Below, one piece after another: positions 14,808 to 23,208 of a stretch of 32,276 nt of DNA; the first letter of the stretch is position 1, and each line of letters starts with the position of its first letter. Made by a program: the position numbers and the translations under genes. The DNA is from Hyphomicrobiales bacterium (GTDB taxonomy: Bacteria > Pseudomonadota > Alphaproteobacteria > Rhizobiales > Hyphomicrobiaceae): NCBI GenBank assembly GCA_017304275.1, contig JAFKKW010000458.1, positions 1-32,276 on the forward strand. The letters are read 5' to 3'. The notes under the pieces were generated by a model. It worked only from the letters and a program-made list of their open reading frames with translations, made no database searches and was not told where the DNA came from.

Positions 14808-17321
14808 ATGACCACGGGAAACGTGCGCGCATTTGCGCGCTTTGCGGCGTGTGCGGTATCGCTGTCTACGACCGGCGCGCTGGCGCAGCAAGCCGCCGAG
14901 CCTGCCCAGGAGCTGCCGCCGCTGGAAGTCACGGCGAAGAAGGCTGCGAAAAAGGCGCCCGCCAAGAAAGCCCAGGCCAAAGCTGCGCCGAAAGCTTCAC
15001 CCCAGCCCGTCGCCGCGCCGCAAGCCGAGCACCGCCCCGCGGGCGTAACCAACGGCCTGCCGGCAGTCCAGGACTACGTCGCAACCGATGCGACCACCGG
15101 CACTAAGACCGACACCCCATTGAAGGAAACGCCGCAGTCGATCTCCGTCGTCGGCAAGGAGCAGATACGCGACCAGGGCGTGCAGAACCTGCAGGAAGCG
15201 TTTCGCTATACGCCGGGCGTGATTGCCGATCCGTTCGGCTACGACAGCCGCTACGACAGCTCCATGATCCGCGGAACCAATGCCGCCTTCTTCATTGACG
15301 GCCTCAGGACCACCTACGGCTTCGGCTACACGAGCAGCATGATCGAGCCCTACAGCCTGGAACGCGCCGAGGTATTACGCGGCCCTGCGTCCATGCTCTA
15401 TGGCCAGGCACCCGTCGGCGGCATCATCAATGCCGTTTCCAAATTGCCGAGCGAGCTCCCCTACACCGAAATCGGTGTCGATTACGGTTCGTTCGACTTC
15501 AAGCAGGTGAGGTTCGATAGCACCGGAAAACTCACCGAAGACGGAAAATGGCTCTATCGCATCGTCGGGCTCGGCCGCGAGGCCGAGACCCAAGTCGATT
15601 TCGTCGACAACGACCGCCTGATGCTGGCGCCGTCGATCACTTATCGGCCGACGAACGACACCAGCATCACCTTCCTCGGCAATCTTCGCAAAGACCAAAG
15701 CGGATCGACGCAGCAGTTCCTGCCGCAGGAGGGAACGCTCTATCCGAACGAAGCCAACAACAAGAGAGTGCGGAGAAGCACTTTCGTCGGTGAGCCGACT
15801 GACCACTACGACACCGACGCACAGTCTGCGTCGATCATCGTCGATCACAAGTTCAGCGACGCGCTGTCGATCCATCATGCATCGCGCTACGCGCACACGG
15901 AAACCAACTACGATTCGACGTACGGCGCCGTCATTACACCCGCCCGCTTCGGCTTCATCAACGCTCTCCTCGCCAGCATTCCGCTGCCTTTCACACTTGA
16001 CCCCTCGACCTCGCCCTTCCTCAACGGGAGCCACACCGAAATCGCACGGGCCCGCACCGCCAGTTTATACGACACGGACGTCTTCAATACGGACACCAGC
16101 CTGACGGGTCAGTTCACCACCGGGCCGATCGCGCACAAGCTCACGGGCGGCGTCGACTACATGCGCTACGATCACGAGCGACGCACGTCCGGCACCCTGA
16201 TCGACAATCTTCTGACCACCAGCAGCATCGGCTTCCCACTGCAGCCGGTGTTCGACATCTTCAATCCCACGTACGGACAGTCCGGTTCGCTTATCTCGAC
16301 AACCGGCGGATTCGTATCGGCGGACGATATTCCGATTTTGTCGTTGCCCGGCGACGTGCAGACGCAGACCGGCCTTTATATCCAGGACCAGCTCAATATG
16401 GGTCCATGGAGGGCCGTGCTGGGGCTGCGGCAGGACTGGGTGTCCATCGATCAAGGACCGGGGCTGACCAGCGCCGGACTTCACGAGGACGACACAGCCA
16501 CCACGGGCCGTGCGGCCTTGATGTACGACTTCAGTTTCGGACTGACGCCGTATGTCAGCTACTCGACGTCGTTCTCCCCGCAGCCTGGAACGCCGGTCGG
16601 CGACCACATCTTCACGGACTTCAGGGATACGCATCCTGCGGGACCGCTCGAAGGCGAGCAGTTGGAGATCGGCTTCAAGTATCAGCCGCGCGGGGCGCCG
16701 TTTGCGATCAACGCCGCGCTCTACGAGCTGACCGACAAGAACCAGACCGTGCAGCCGGACTTCCTCTTCCAGGCGGTCCAGGGCGCGGACGTGAACGTGC
16801 GCGGCTTCGAGATCGAGGCGATCGGCAAGGTGACGCCGGAGCTCAAGATCCTGGCCAGCTACACCTACACCGATGCGACGTACGACAAGTATCCTGAGCT
16901 TTTCCCGTACCCGACGGGCATCAGCGACTTCATGGAAGGTAAGCGGATCGACGGCGTTCCGGAGCACATGGCGTCCCTTTGGGCCATCTACAGCGTAAAC
17001 GACGGCCTGTTCAAAGGCTTGTCCTTCGGTGGCGGCGTTCGCTACGTGGGATCGACCGAAAGCCATGGCCTCGAAATCAACCTCGTTGATCTCGGCGGTG
17101 GAAACCTGTTCCCCGTCTTAGGTCCGGAGCTCGCGGTAAAAACGCCGTCATACACGCTCTTCGATGCGATGATCGCCTACGAAACTGAGGATTGGCGCTG
17201 GCAGCTCACCGCCCAGAACCTCGAGGACAAGTACTTCGTGACGTCCTGCACCGTATATCGAGGCGATTGCGGCATCGGCCAGGCGCGCACCATCCTTACC
17301 GGCTTCACGTATAAGTTTTGA
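14808..17321 (+). CDS. TonB-dependent siderophore receptor (FhuA/FoxA type)
   Basis: An 837-residue outer membrane receptor. Signal peptide residues 1-26 (cut after GALA) precede a TonB-box-like LPPLEVTAKK and an unusual Lys/Ala/Pro linker (about 42-75). The plug follows (TPLKETPQSISVVGKEQI, LQEAFRYTPGV, YDSSMIRGTN, FIDGLRTTYG, LERAEVLRGPASMLYGQAPVGGIIN), typical of ferric hydroxamate receptors. The barrel includes the family motifs TGLYIQDQLNMGPWRAVLGLRQDW and ends in the expected aromatic residue (TGFTYKF). It would import a ferric siderophore at the expense of the TonB complex, which is not in this window. The next two genes follow with gaps of 37 and -1 bases, so it heads an operon; no certain Fur or Irr box was found upstream. 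Confidence 0.93.
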   Translation: MTTGNVRAFARFAACAVSLSTTGALAQQAAEPAQELPPLEVTAKKAAKKAPAKKAQAKAAPKASPQPVAAPQAEHRPAGVTNGLPAVQDYVATDATTGTKTDTPLKETPQSISVVGKEQIRDQGVQNLQEAFRYTPGVIADPFGYDSRYDSSMIRGTNAAFFIDGLRTTYGFGYTSSMIEPYSLERAEVLRGPASMLYGQAPVGGIINAVSKLPSELPYTEIGVDYGSFDFKQVRFDSTGKLTEDGKWLYRIVGLGREAETQVDFVDNDRLMLAPSITYRPTNDTSITFLGNLRKDQSGSTQQFLPQEGTLYPNEANNKRVRRSTFVGEPTDHYDTDAQSASIIVDHKFSDALSIHHASRYAHTETNYDSTYGAVITPARFGFINALLASIPLPFTLDPSTSPFLNGSHTEIARARTASLYDTDVFNTDTSLTGQFTTGPIAHKLTGGVDYMRYDHERRTSGTLIDNLLTTSSIGFPLQPVFDIFNPTYGQSGSLISTTGGFVSADDIPILSLPGDVQTQTGLYIQDQLNMGPWRAVLGLRQDWVSIDQGPGLTSAGLHEDDTATTGRAALMYDFSFGLTPYVSYSTSFSPQPGTPVGDHIFTDFRDTHPAGPLEGEQLEIGFKYQPRGAPFAINAALYELTDKNQTVQPDFLFQAVQGADVNVRGFEIEAIGKVTPELKILASYTYTDATYDKYPELFPYPTGISDFMEGKRIDGVPEHMASLWAIYSVNDGLFKGLSFGGGVRYVGSTESHGLEINLVDLGGGNLFPVLGPELAVKTPSYTLFDAMIAYETEDWRWQLTAQNLEDKYFVTSCTVYRGDCGIGQARTILTGFTYKF

Positions 17322-17358
17322 TAGGAACCGAACGATCACACGAGAGGTCCCTGGCCCT

Positions 17359-17946
17359 TTGAACGTTGACGCTCTCGACCTGTCCCATCTGCTGGCGCTC
17401 GCCGGCGGCCTTCTCATGGTCGCTGGCGTCGTCATGCTGCGCGAGCGCTGGCTCGCGCGGGGAACCGACGGCCTTGCCTTCCTGATCGGCGGCTGGTTGG
17501 CCGTCCTCGCCGCCGTCTACCTGTTCGCCGAGACCTGGGGTGCCGAGATGGGAACCACCTATGCCCTCGGCGCAATCTCGCTCGCCGCCTATACCGTTGT
17601 GGCCGCCACCTTCGAGCGCCGCGAGAGCAAGCGGCGCGAGCCGCGCGAGGCGGCCGTCGATCCCGAGGAGCGCCCGACCAACTGGAAGCGCGGCACGGGC
17701 AAAGCCCTGCTGGCGATCGTGCTCGCCGGTGTCGCCTCCATCGGCATCGGCGTCGCGATTGCCGTCCAGGCGCCGTGGCCGCCGCAGGACCGCGCCGTCA
17801 TCGGCGGCCTTCTGGTGCCCATCCTCTGGGGCGGCGGCATGGCCTGGACCCTGTGCGACCCGCGCCTCGTCCGCGCGACCCTCATCCTGCTCGCCGTCTC
17901 GGCGCTCGGCTACGGCATCGCCTTTCTTCCCAAGGCGCTTTCCTGA
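17359..17946 (+). CDS. Six-helix membrane protein of the siderophore operon
   Basis: A 195-residue protein starting at TTG (GAGAGG lies ten bases upstream). Six hydrophobic segments are visible: about 10-28, 36-57, 63-80, 115-135, 142-160 and 168-190, with a strongly charged cytosolic loop (ERRESKRREPREAAVDPEERP) in the middle. I recognise no named family. Position between a siderophore receptor and a PepSY protein, with the downstream ATG overlapping its TGA by one base, shows tight co-expression and suggests a part in ferric-siderophore handling at the inner membrane. Confidence 0.8.
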   Translation: MNVDALDLSHLLALAGGLLMVAGVVMLRERWLARGTDGLAFLIGGWLAVLAAVYLFAETWGAEMGTTYALGAISLAAYTVVAATFERRESKRREPREAAVDPEERPTNWKRGTGKALLAIVLAGVASIGIGVAIAVQAPWPPQDRAVIGGLLVPILWGGGMAWTLCDPRLVRATLILLAVSALGYGIAFLPKALS

Positions 17947-19460
17947 TGCAGGACCTTGCGCCCGAGAAAAAGACCCGCAAGCGTCCGTTCCTGCCGCCGC
18001 CGTTCGTGCGCGCGATGCTGGCGGGACATTCGGCCCTCGGCATCGCCTTCGCAGCCCTGATCTACATCGTCTGCCTGACCGGAACGCTGACCGTCTTCAT
18101 GCACGAGCTAAAGCGGTGGGAGCAGCCGGACGCGCCGCGGATCGAGGAGGGCTTGACGGCGGAAGCCGCAGCCAACGCCGTCGAGAGCACCTATCGCAAG
18201 GCCCTTGCCCTCAACGCAGCCCACGACGTCTTCGTCATGGGTCCGAGCAGCACCCAGCAGCGGCTCCTCGCCAACTTCCACGACCATGACTCGGGCGTCG
18301 AAGGCCACTGGCTCGGCGATGCCGCCGGCAACCTCGTCGTCGAGGAGCATGCGCCCTGGGCGGAGTTCATTACCGACCTGCACATCCGCCTGCATCTCCC
18401 GAACACCTGGGGCCTGTTTCTCGTCGGCCTCACAGGCGTCGCACTGCTCTCGTCGCTGATCTCGGGCCTGCTCTCGCACCCGCGCCTGTTCAAGGATGCG
18501 TTCGCGCTCAGATGGGGCGGCTCGCGCCGCCTGCAGGAAGCGGACCTCCACAACCGGCTCGGCGTCTGGGGACTGCCCTTCCACGTCGTCGTCTCGACGA
18601 CCGGCGCCCTGCTCGGGCTCTCGACCTTGATCGTCGGCGTGCTGGCACTGGCTGCCTACGACGGCGATTCCGAGAAGGCGTTCGCGACCATTCTCGGACC
18701 GCTCCCGACGGCGGACGAGACGGCCGCGCCGGTCCCTGACATCGCCGCCATGATCCGCACCGTACGCGCCGAGCATCCCGATGCGGAATTCGCCAGCGTA
18801 TTCATCCAGCACATCGGCAAGGCAGGCCAGGCCGTGAACCTCGGCATGAAAACGCCCGGCCACCTCGCCATGTCGAACGCCTACTATTTCGACGGCGCCG
18901 GCAAGCCGCTGGGCGACGGGGGCCTCGAGACGGGGACCATCGGCCAGCAGATCCTCGGCGCCCTGCAGCCGCTGCATTTCGGCTGGTTCGGCGGCTTCGC
19001 CGTCAAGATCGCGTACGGCATCCTGGGGCTGGCGCTGACCGTCGTGACGCACAGCGGCATCACCATCTGGCTTGCCCGCCGCCGCGAGCGGGGTCGCCCG
19101 GCCCCGCACTGGGAGAAGGTCTGGACGGCGCTGGCCTGGAGCCAGCCCCTCGCCTTCGCGGCCGCCGCCCTCGCCATCTTCGCCGCGAGCGAGGCCTTCG
19201 CCGTCCCCGTCTACCTCGCGACGACGATCGTCTGCATGCTCGCCTCCCAGACCGCAGGCGAAGCCCGGACCGTGAGCCGCATCGTCCGCGTGCTGGCAGG
19301 CCTCTCCATCGTCGCCACCGTGTTCGTCCACGGCCATGCGCTGTGGGATCGCATGCAGGATCCGGCGGCTCTCTGGGTCAGCGGCACCATGACCGCGATC
19401 GGCCTCGTGCTGCTCGCTTCAGCCCTCGTTCCCATGCTCGCATCCCGGACCCGCGCTTAG
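17946..19460 (+). CDS. PepSY-associated TM (PiuB-type) protein, probable siderophore iron reductase
   Basis: A 504-residue inner membrane protein. Helices lie at about 22-46 (GHSALGIAFAALIYIVCLTGTLTVF), 151-175 (WGLFLVGLTGVALLSSLISG), 208-235 and 341-368, the four-helix PepSY_TM core with a conserved His at the first helix and large periplasmic loops, followed by three more helices at the C-terminus. The motif LHIRLHLPNTWG and DLHNRLGVWGLPFHVVVSTTG (in blocks) are family hallmarks; their histidines probably ligate heme. Relatives encoded next to TonB receptors reduce ferric siderophores. The ATG overlaps the preceding stop. A longer upstream frame is not used. Confidence 0.88.
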   Translation: MQDLAPEKKTRKRPFLPPPFVRAMLAGHSALGIAFAALIYIVCLTGTLTVFMHELKRWEQPDAPRIEEGLTAEAAANAVESTYRKALALNAAHDVFVMGPSSTQQRLLANFHDHDSGVEGHWLGDAAGNLVVEEHAPWAEFITDLHIRLHLPNTWGLFLVGLTGVALLSSLISGLLSHPRLFKDAFALRWGGSRRLQEADLHNRLGVWGLPFHVVVSTTGALLGLSTLIVGVLALAAYDGDSEKAFATILGPLPTADETAAPVPDIAAMIRTVRAEHPDAEFASVFIQHIGKAGQAVNLGMKTPGHLAMSNAYYFDGAGKPLGDGGLETGTIGQQILGALQPLHFGWFGGFAVKIAYGILGLALTVVTHSGITIWLARRRERGRPAPHWEKVWTALAWSQPLAFAAAALAIFAASEAFAVPVYLATTIVCMLASQTAGEARTVSRIVRVLAGLSIVATVFVHGHALWDRMQDPAALWVSGTMTAIGLVLLASALVPMLASRTRA

Positions 19461-19478
19461 CGAGCCCGGAATGAAAGT

Positions 19479-19506
19479 GGAGCCGCTCACATCAGTGAAC
19501 GGCTCC
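19479..19506. terminator. Hairpin between convergent operon and autotransporter
   Basis: A 7-bp stem (GGAGCCG with CGGCTCC) encloses a second small stem (TCAC/GTGA) in the 94-base space between convergent stops. There is no clear T-run; it probably limits read-through in both directions. Confidence 0.55.
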
Positions 19507-19554
19507 AGGCAAGCACAAGACAATCCGATAGGAATGAGTGAGACGGGGGTTGTC

Positions 19555-22476
19555 CTACCAGTTCACCTTGAGCCCTCCCGTGCCTTGCCAGCCTTCCACG
19601 TCTCCGAAGTGATACTCGCCGGAACCGTAGAAGCTCAGCGCGTTGGCGAGCTTGGCCGTGACGCCGCCACCCGCCGAGTACCAGGTGCCGCTCACGTCGC
19701 TGACGAACTCGACATCGCTGATCTTGCTCTGGTTGGAGCCCTCGAACTCCGAATAGACGTTGAAGATCGCGTAGGGCGAGATGAGCCCGCCGTCAGCCTG
19801 CACGATGTTGGCCTGCAGTTGCACGCCGAGACGCCCGATCAGGCTTTCGGAGGTGCCGTAGTGCGCCTGCACGCCGTAGCTGTCCTCGAAGCCGTCGATG
19901 GTGAGGCTCGTATAGGCGAGCTGCGCCTGCGGTTGCACGACAAGCCCGCCGACACCGAACCCGTAGCCGACTTCACCCGACGCCGTCAGCGCGTCGCCGT
20001 CGGCCGAGCTGTGAACCCCGCGCGCCGAGGACGACATGCCGAAATCGATGAAATCGGCTTTGACGACCGTGTCGACATAGAGACCGGTGCCCGGCCGTCC
20101 GAGCTCGTAGTAGGTGGCATAAGCGCCACCGCCCCACGCATCGGCATCGACGGACGATTTCGAGGCTTGTCCGAAGATGACGGCGTCGACACCGGCATCC
20201 GCCTTGCCGTAGCTGCCGAAGATGCCGACGGCCAGCCGCGCACTCGAATCGCCGGCGATCACGCCGCCGAGGCCGCCCGTCACGCCACTGCTCCGCTGCG
20301 AGAAATCGTAGCCTTCCTTGGCATCCACATCGACGTCCGAGAAGCTGCCGCGCACCCAGATCAGACCGTCGGAGCTCGTCGCTCCTGCGTTCTGACCGTT
20401 CCGGATCTCGCCGAGCCGCTTGTAGAGCGTATCGAGACCGGCGGAGACGAGCCGCTGCCCGACCGACGGCGCGGAAACATAGGCTGGCACCTGATCGAGA
20501 ATATCGGACTGCAGCAACACCTCGTCCTCGTTCACGCGCAGGACATAAGCGAAGCCGCCACCAATGACCTCCTGACGGCCCGAGAGCGCGTTGACGGCAA
20601 GCTTGAAGGCATCCGGATCGAAGTCGTCGCCTGCGACGATGACGATGCCGTCGTTGTCGCCCTGCCCGGTGAAGCCGCCGTTACCACCCGCGTTGTTGAT
20701 GTAGATGGTCGTCGTGCCGGCAACCGTGCCCTCGAGGACCAGCTTATCGGTCTCCGAGTCGCTGTCGCCGAGCGCGGTATCGAGTGCCAGCTTGCCGTTG
20801 TTCCCGATCGAGATGTAAGTGCCCTCGACGGTAACGGTGTCGCCGGCCGTACCGGTGACCATCGACAGCGTGCCGCCGTTGTTGAACGTGTCGGTTTCGA
20901 TGGTGAGCGAGATCGGCCCCCCTTCCTCTCCGCCATCGTCATCGTCGTCGTCATCGTCTCCGCCTGCACCGAAGGCACCGATCTGCAGGATGCCGCCGGT
21001 CGCGAAGGGAGCGTATTGCTCGAGCACTCCGTCGAAGAAGCCGGGCAGGCCCGAACCGCTCTGCAGCGTCAGCGTTTCCGTCTCGAGCTCAACCTCGAGC
21101 GGTCCATCGCCCTCGGGGAGAAGCTGGACGACCGACGTCCCGTCGACCGTCATGGCCTCGGAGAACTCCAGCTCCATGCCGCCGCCTTCATCCTCGATCT
21201 CGAAAGCGAGATGCGAGTACTTTGAAACGACGAGTTCTTCGAAATCCTCGACCTCGCCGAGCATCAGCTTGCTGCCGCCGGCAACGGCGCCGGTTCCGGT
21301 GACGGTCAGGATGTCATAGCCGCCGCCGCCCCCCAGCTCGGTGATCTCGCCACCCGCACCCTCCAGCTTGAGGTTGTGGCGACCATCTCCCATGTTGACG
21401 GCGCCGAGGAAGGTGAGCTTGTCGTCGCCGCCGCCAAATTCCAGCTCCGCGGTCTTGATGAGCATCATATGGTCGGCATTGGGGTTCGCCGGCGCGCTGG
21501 AGAGCAGGTTGTTGAGGTTCGAGGTGCTCAGCGTCGGGTCGGCGCCATTGGTGGCGTCGTTGGCCAGGTCTTGGAAGAAAGATGCGTCCTTGGAATTGAT
21601 TGGATCGATGATGAAGGTCCAGTTGGTCCATGCTCCCGTGGCGGAGCCGGTACCTCCATTTGCGACTTCGTCTATCCCAATTTGAAAGTTGCGACCGCCG
21701 AGTTCGAGTTCGCCCGCGTCATACACGCCGGACCGGAAGTAAATGGTCGGATCCTTGGGGGCATTGCTTGTAGCCGCGGTCCCGTTGCCGTTTTGGACTT
21801 CGATGCCTTCGCCCTGCGGCAGAAGAATATTGCCGCCGTCGAGCACGAACACCGCGTTCTGCGACCCGCGGTTGATCTCGATGCTGCCGCGGAAGTTGGG
21901 CCCCGGGCCCTGCTGGATCGTGCCGCCCATGAAGAAGAAGTAAGGATTCTGGCCCGAGCCGAGCTGCGCCTCGATACCGGTGAGCGTGCCGCCGAACATG
22001 AACATGCGGTCGGACGTATCGCCGACAGAGGCAGCACCGGTTCCCGGATTGAAGTCCGAGTTTGGCGGTGGCGTCACGTTGGTGCCGCCGTTGATGATGA
22101 TGAGGTCGTTACCGGCGCCCCCGCTGATGTTGCCGCTCAGCGTCGCGCCGGGGTTGATCGTCACCTTGTCGTTTCCGGTGCCCGCGGTGATCGCGCCGAT
22201 CTGGCCGCCATTCACCGTGATCGTGTCGCTGCCGTCGCCGAGGTTGATGGCACCCGTGCTTGCGGGAGCATTGACGACGAGAGTGTCGTCGGCGCCATCG
22301 CATGCAATGGACGCCGTGGTCCCGTTGAAAGTCCCGGTCGATCCCGTCCCCGAGCTGGTGGGTGTGCACGCGGCCATCGCCGGATGAGAAACCGAGAGAC
22401 TCAGAACGAAGGCCAGCGAGAGCGACCCTGCGGTCAGAGCAAATCGGCTGGAAGTCTTGAACGCAAAACGAGACAT
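19555..22476 (-). CDS. Autotransporter with RTX-like repeats in the passenger
   Basis: A 973-residue type Va-secreted protein. The signal peptide (FALTAGSLSLAFVLSLSVSH then PAMA) is followed by a Gly/Asn/Thr-rich beta-helical passenger. Early in it are RTX-like units GDGSDTITV, GTGNDKVTI and GGAGNDLIII (about residues 80-135) and later GGGDDKLTF, which could bind calcium. An acidic run of eight aspartates lies near residue 510. The C-terminal autotransporter beta-barrel begins around 700 (GLIWVRGSFSDVDV, SSGVTGGLGGVIAG, GGGAYATYY) and ends correctly with GGLKVNW. ATG 22476 is preferred since the GGGGGAGG tract precedes it; 22488 is also in frame. Adhesion or matrix function is inferred from the class; no enzymatic domain is visible. 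Confidence 0.9.
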   Translation of the reverse strand: MSRFAFKTSSRFALTAGSLSLAFVLSLSVSHPAMAACTPTSSGTGSTGTFNGTTASIACDGADDTLVVNAPASTGAINLGDGSDTITVNGGQIGAITAGTGNDKVTINPGATLSGNISGGAGNDLIIINGGTNVTPPPNSDFNPGTGAASVGDTSDRMFMFGGTLTGIEAQLGSGQNPYFFFMGGTIQQGPGPNFRGSIEINRGSQNAVFVLDGGNILLPQGEGIEVQNGNGTAATSNAPKDPTIYFRSGVYDAGELELGGRNFQIGIDEVANGGTGSATGAWTNWTFIIDPINSKDASFFQDLANDATNGADPTLSTSNLNNLLSSAPANPNADHMMLIKTAELEFGGGDDKLTFLGAVNMGDGRHNLKLEGAGGEITELGGGGGYDILTVTGTGAVAGGSKLMLGEVEDFEELVVSKYSHLAFEIEDEGGGMELEFSEAMTVDGTSVVQLLPEGDGPLEVELETETLTLQSGSGLPGFFDGVLEQYAPFATGGILQIGAFGAGGDDDDDDDDGGEEGGPISLTIETDTFNNGGTLSMVTGTAGDTVTVEGTYISIGNNGKLALDTALGDSDSETDKLVLEGTVAGTTTIYINNAGGNGGFTGQGDNDGIVIVAGDDFDPDAFKLAVNALSGRQEVIGGGFAYVLRVNEDEVLLQSDILDQVPAYVSAPSVGQRLVSAGLDTLYKRLGEIRNGQNAGATSSDGLIWVRGSFSDVDVDAKEGYDFSQRSSGVTGGLGGVIAGDSSARLAVGIFGSYGKADAGVDAVIFGQASKSSVDADAWGGGAYATYYELGRPGTGLYVDTVVKADFIDFGMSSSARGVHSSADGDALTASGEVGYGFGVGGLVVQPQAQLAYTSLTIDGFEDSYGVQAHYGTSESLIGRLGVQLQANIVQADGGLISPYAIFNVYSEFEGSNQSKISDVEFVSDVSGTWYSAGGGVTAKLANALSFYGSGEYHFGDVEGWQGTGGLKVNW

Positions 22477-23208
22477 ATCCTCCCCCATCGACGGATGTTG
22501 GTGCTTGCAAGTCTGATTTTTGAGTTTTTGAAGCGGTTCGAACGCCTTAGCGCGCTACGACCCGCGTAGCCCTAAGGCCACGGCGGTCGACGCCACACGT
22601 CGGGAACGTTTGCTTGGATAGCTAGAACGGCTGGGCCGTTTGGAACGCAATACATCTTCCCCTCCCGCCGGAATTTTGCGTCACGCCTGGACCAGATATC
22701 CCGATCCGAAAGCCACGCCATCCCGTTGTTCGCGCGGTCTGTGAGAGAGTCCCCCCATGTCACAGAACACAATAACATTTCGCGCTAGAACACTGACGGA
22801 GCATTTCGGAACTGAGAATAGGAGATGTTCCCTTCGTAAGGTTTTGTAAGGAAGGTAACCAACGGGATGTTGCGCGTCGGATACAGAAACGCGGTAACCA
22901 AACCACGGTAACCAAACCACCGAGTCATCCTTTGTTGATCCGGCAATCTCCAGCCGCGCCTTCCCTTTCACCGTAGGCATGATGACCGGCTCCCGACCTG
23001 AAAGACCGGCAACTGCGACAATTCATTTTCGAAATCGGAAGGAGTCTTGTCGTACCTTCGAGCAGGTAATCTCGAGTCCACCGCCCTCCGTTCGGACCCG
23101 GCGGCCCCGCCATCGAGCACCCCTGATCATGCGACGGCGACCGCCGACGGCAGACAACGCCCGCCTTGCGCGACGATCCCGCCGCTCCTTCGCGTGAGGA
23201 GACGGAGA
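22477..23208. other. Intergenic control region between divergent autotransporter and sulP
   Basis: About 730 bases separate the two divergent starts. No convincing gene lies within; frames that are open here are short or run into the sulP frame. The stretch 22750-22930 is AT-richer and contains GTAAGG/GGTAACC direct repeats, which mark it as the probable promoter region. Confidence 0.5.
22892..22919. repeat. Perfect 14-bp tandem repeat (two copies)
   Basis: CGGTAACCAAACCA is repeated twice without a spacer, and a partial third copy GGTAACCAAC occurs at 22854-22863. Direct repeats of this kind upstream of a transporter gene suggest a regulator binding site, though replication slippage would also explain them. 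Confidence 0.7.

Noticed and set aside
18108..19337. 409-codon minus-strand frame opposite the PepSY gene
   Set aside because: Antisense shadow with extreme Arg/Glu/Ala composition and no domain.
19471..21225. 584-codon plus-strand frame opposite the autotransporter
   Set aside because: Antisense shadow; the minus-strand product has signal peptide, passenger and a complete barrel.
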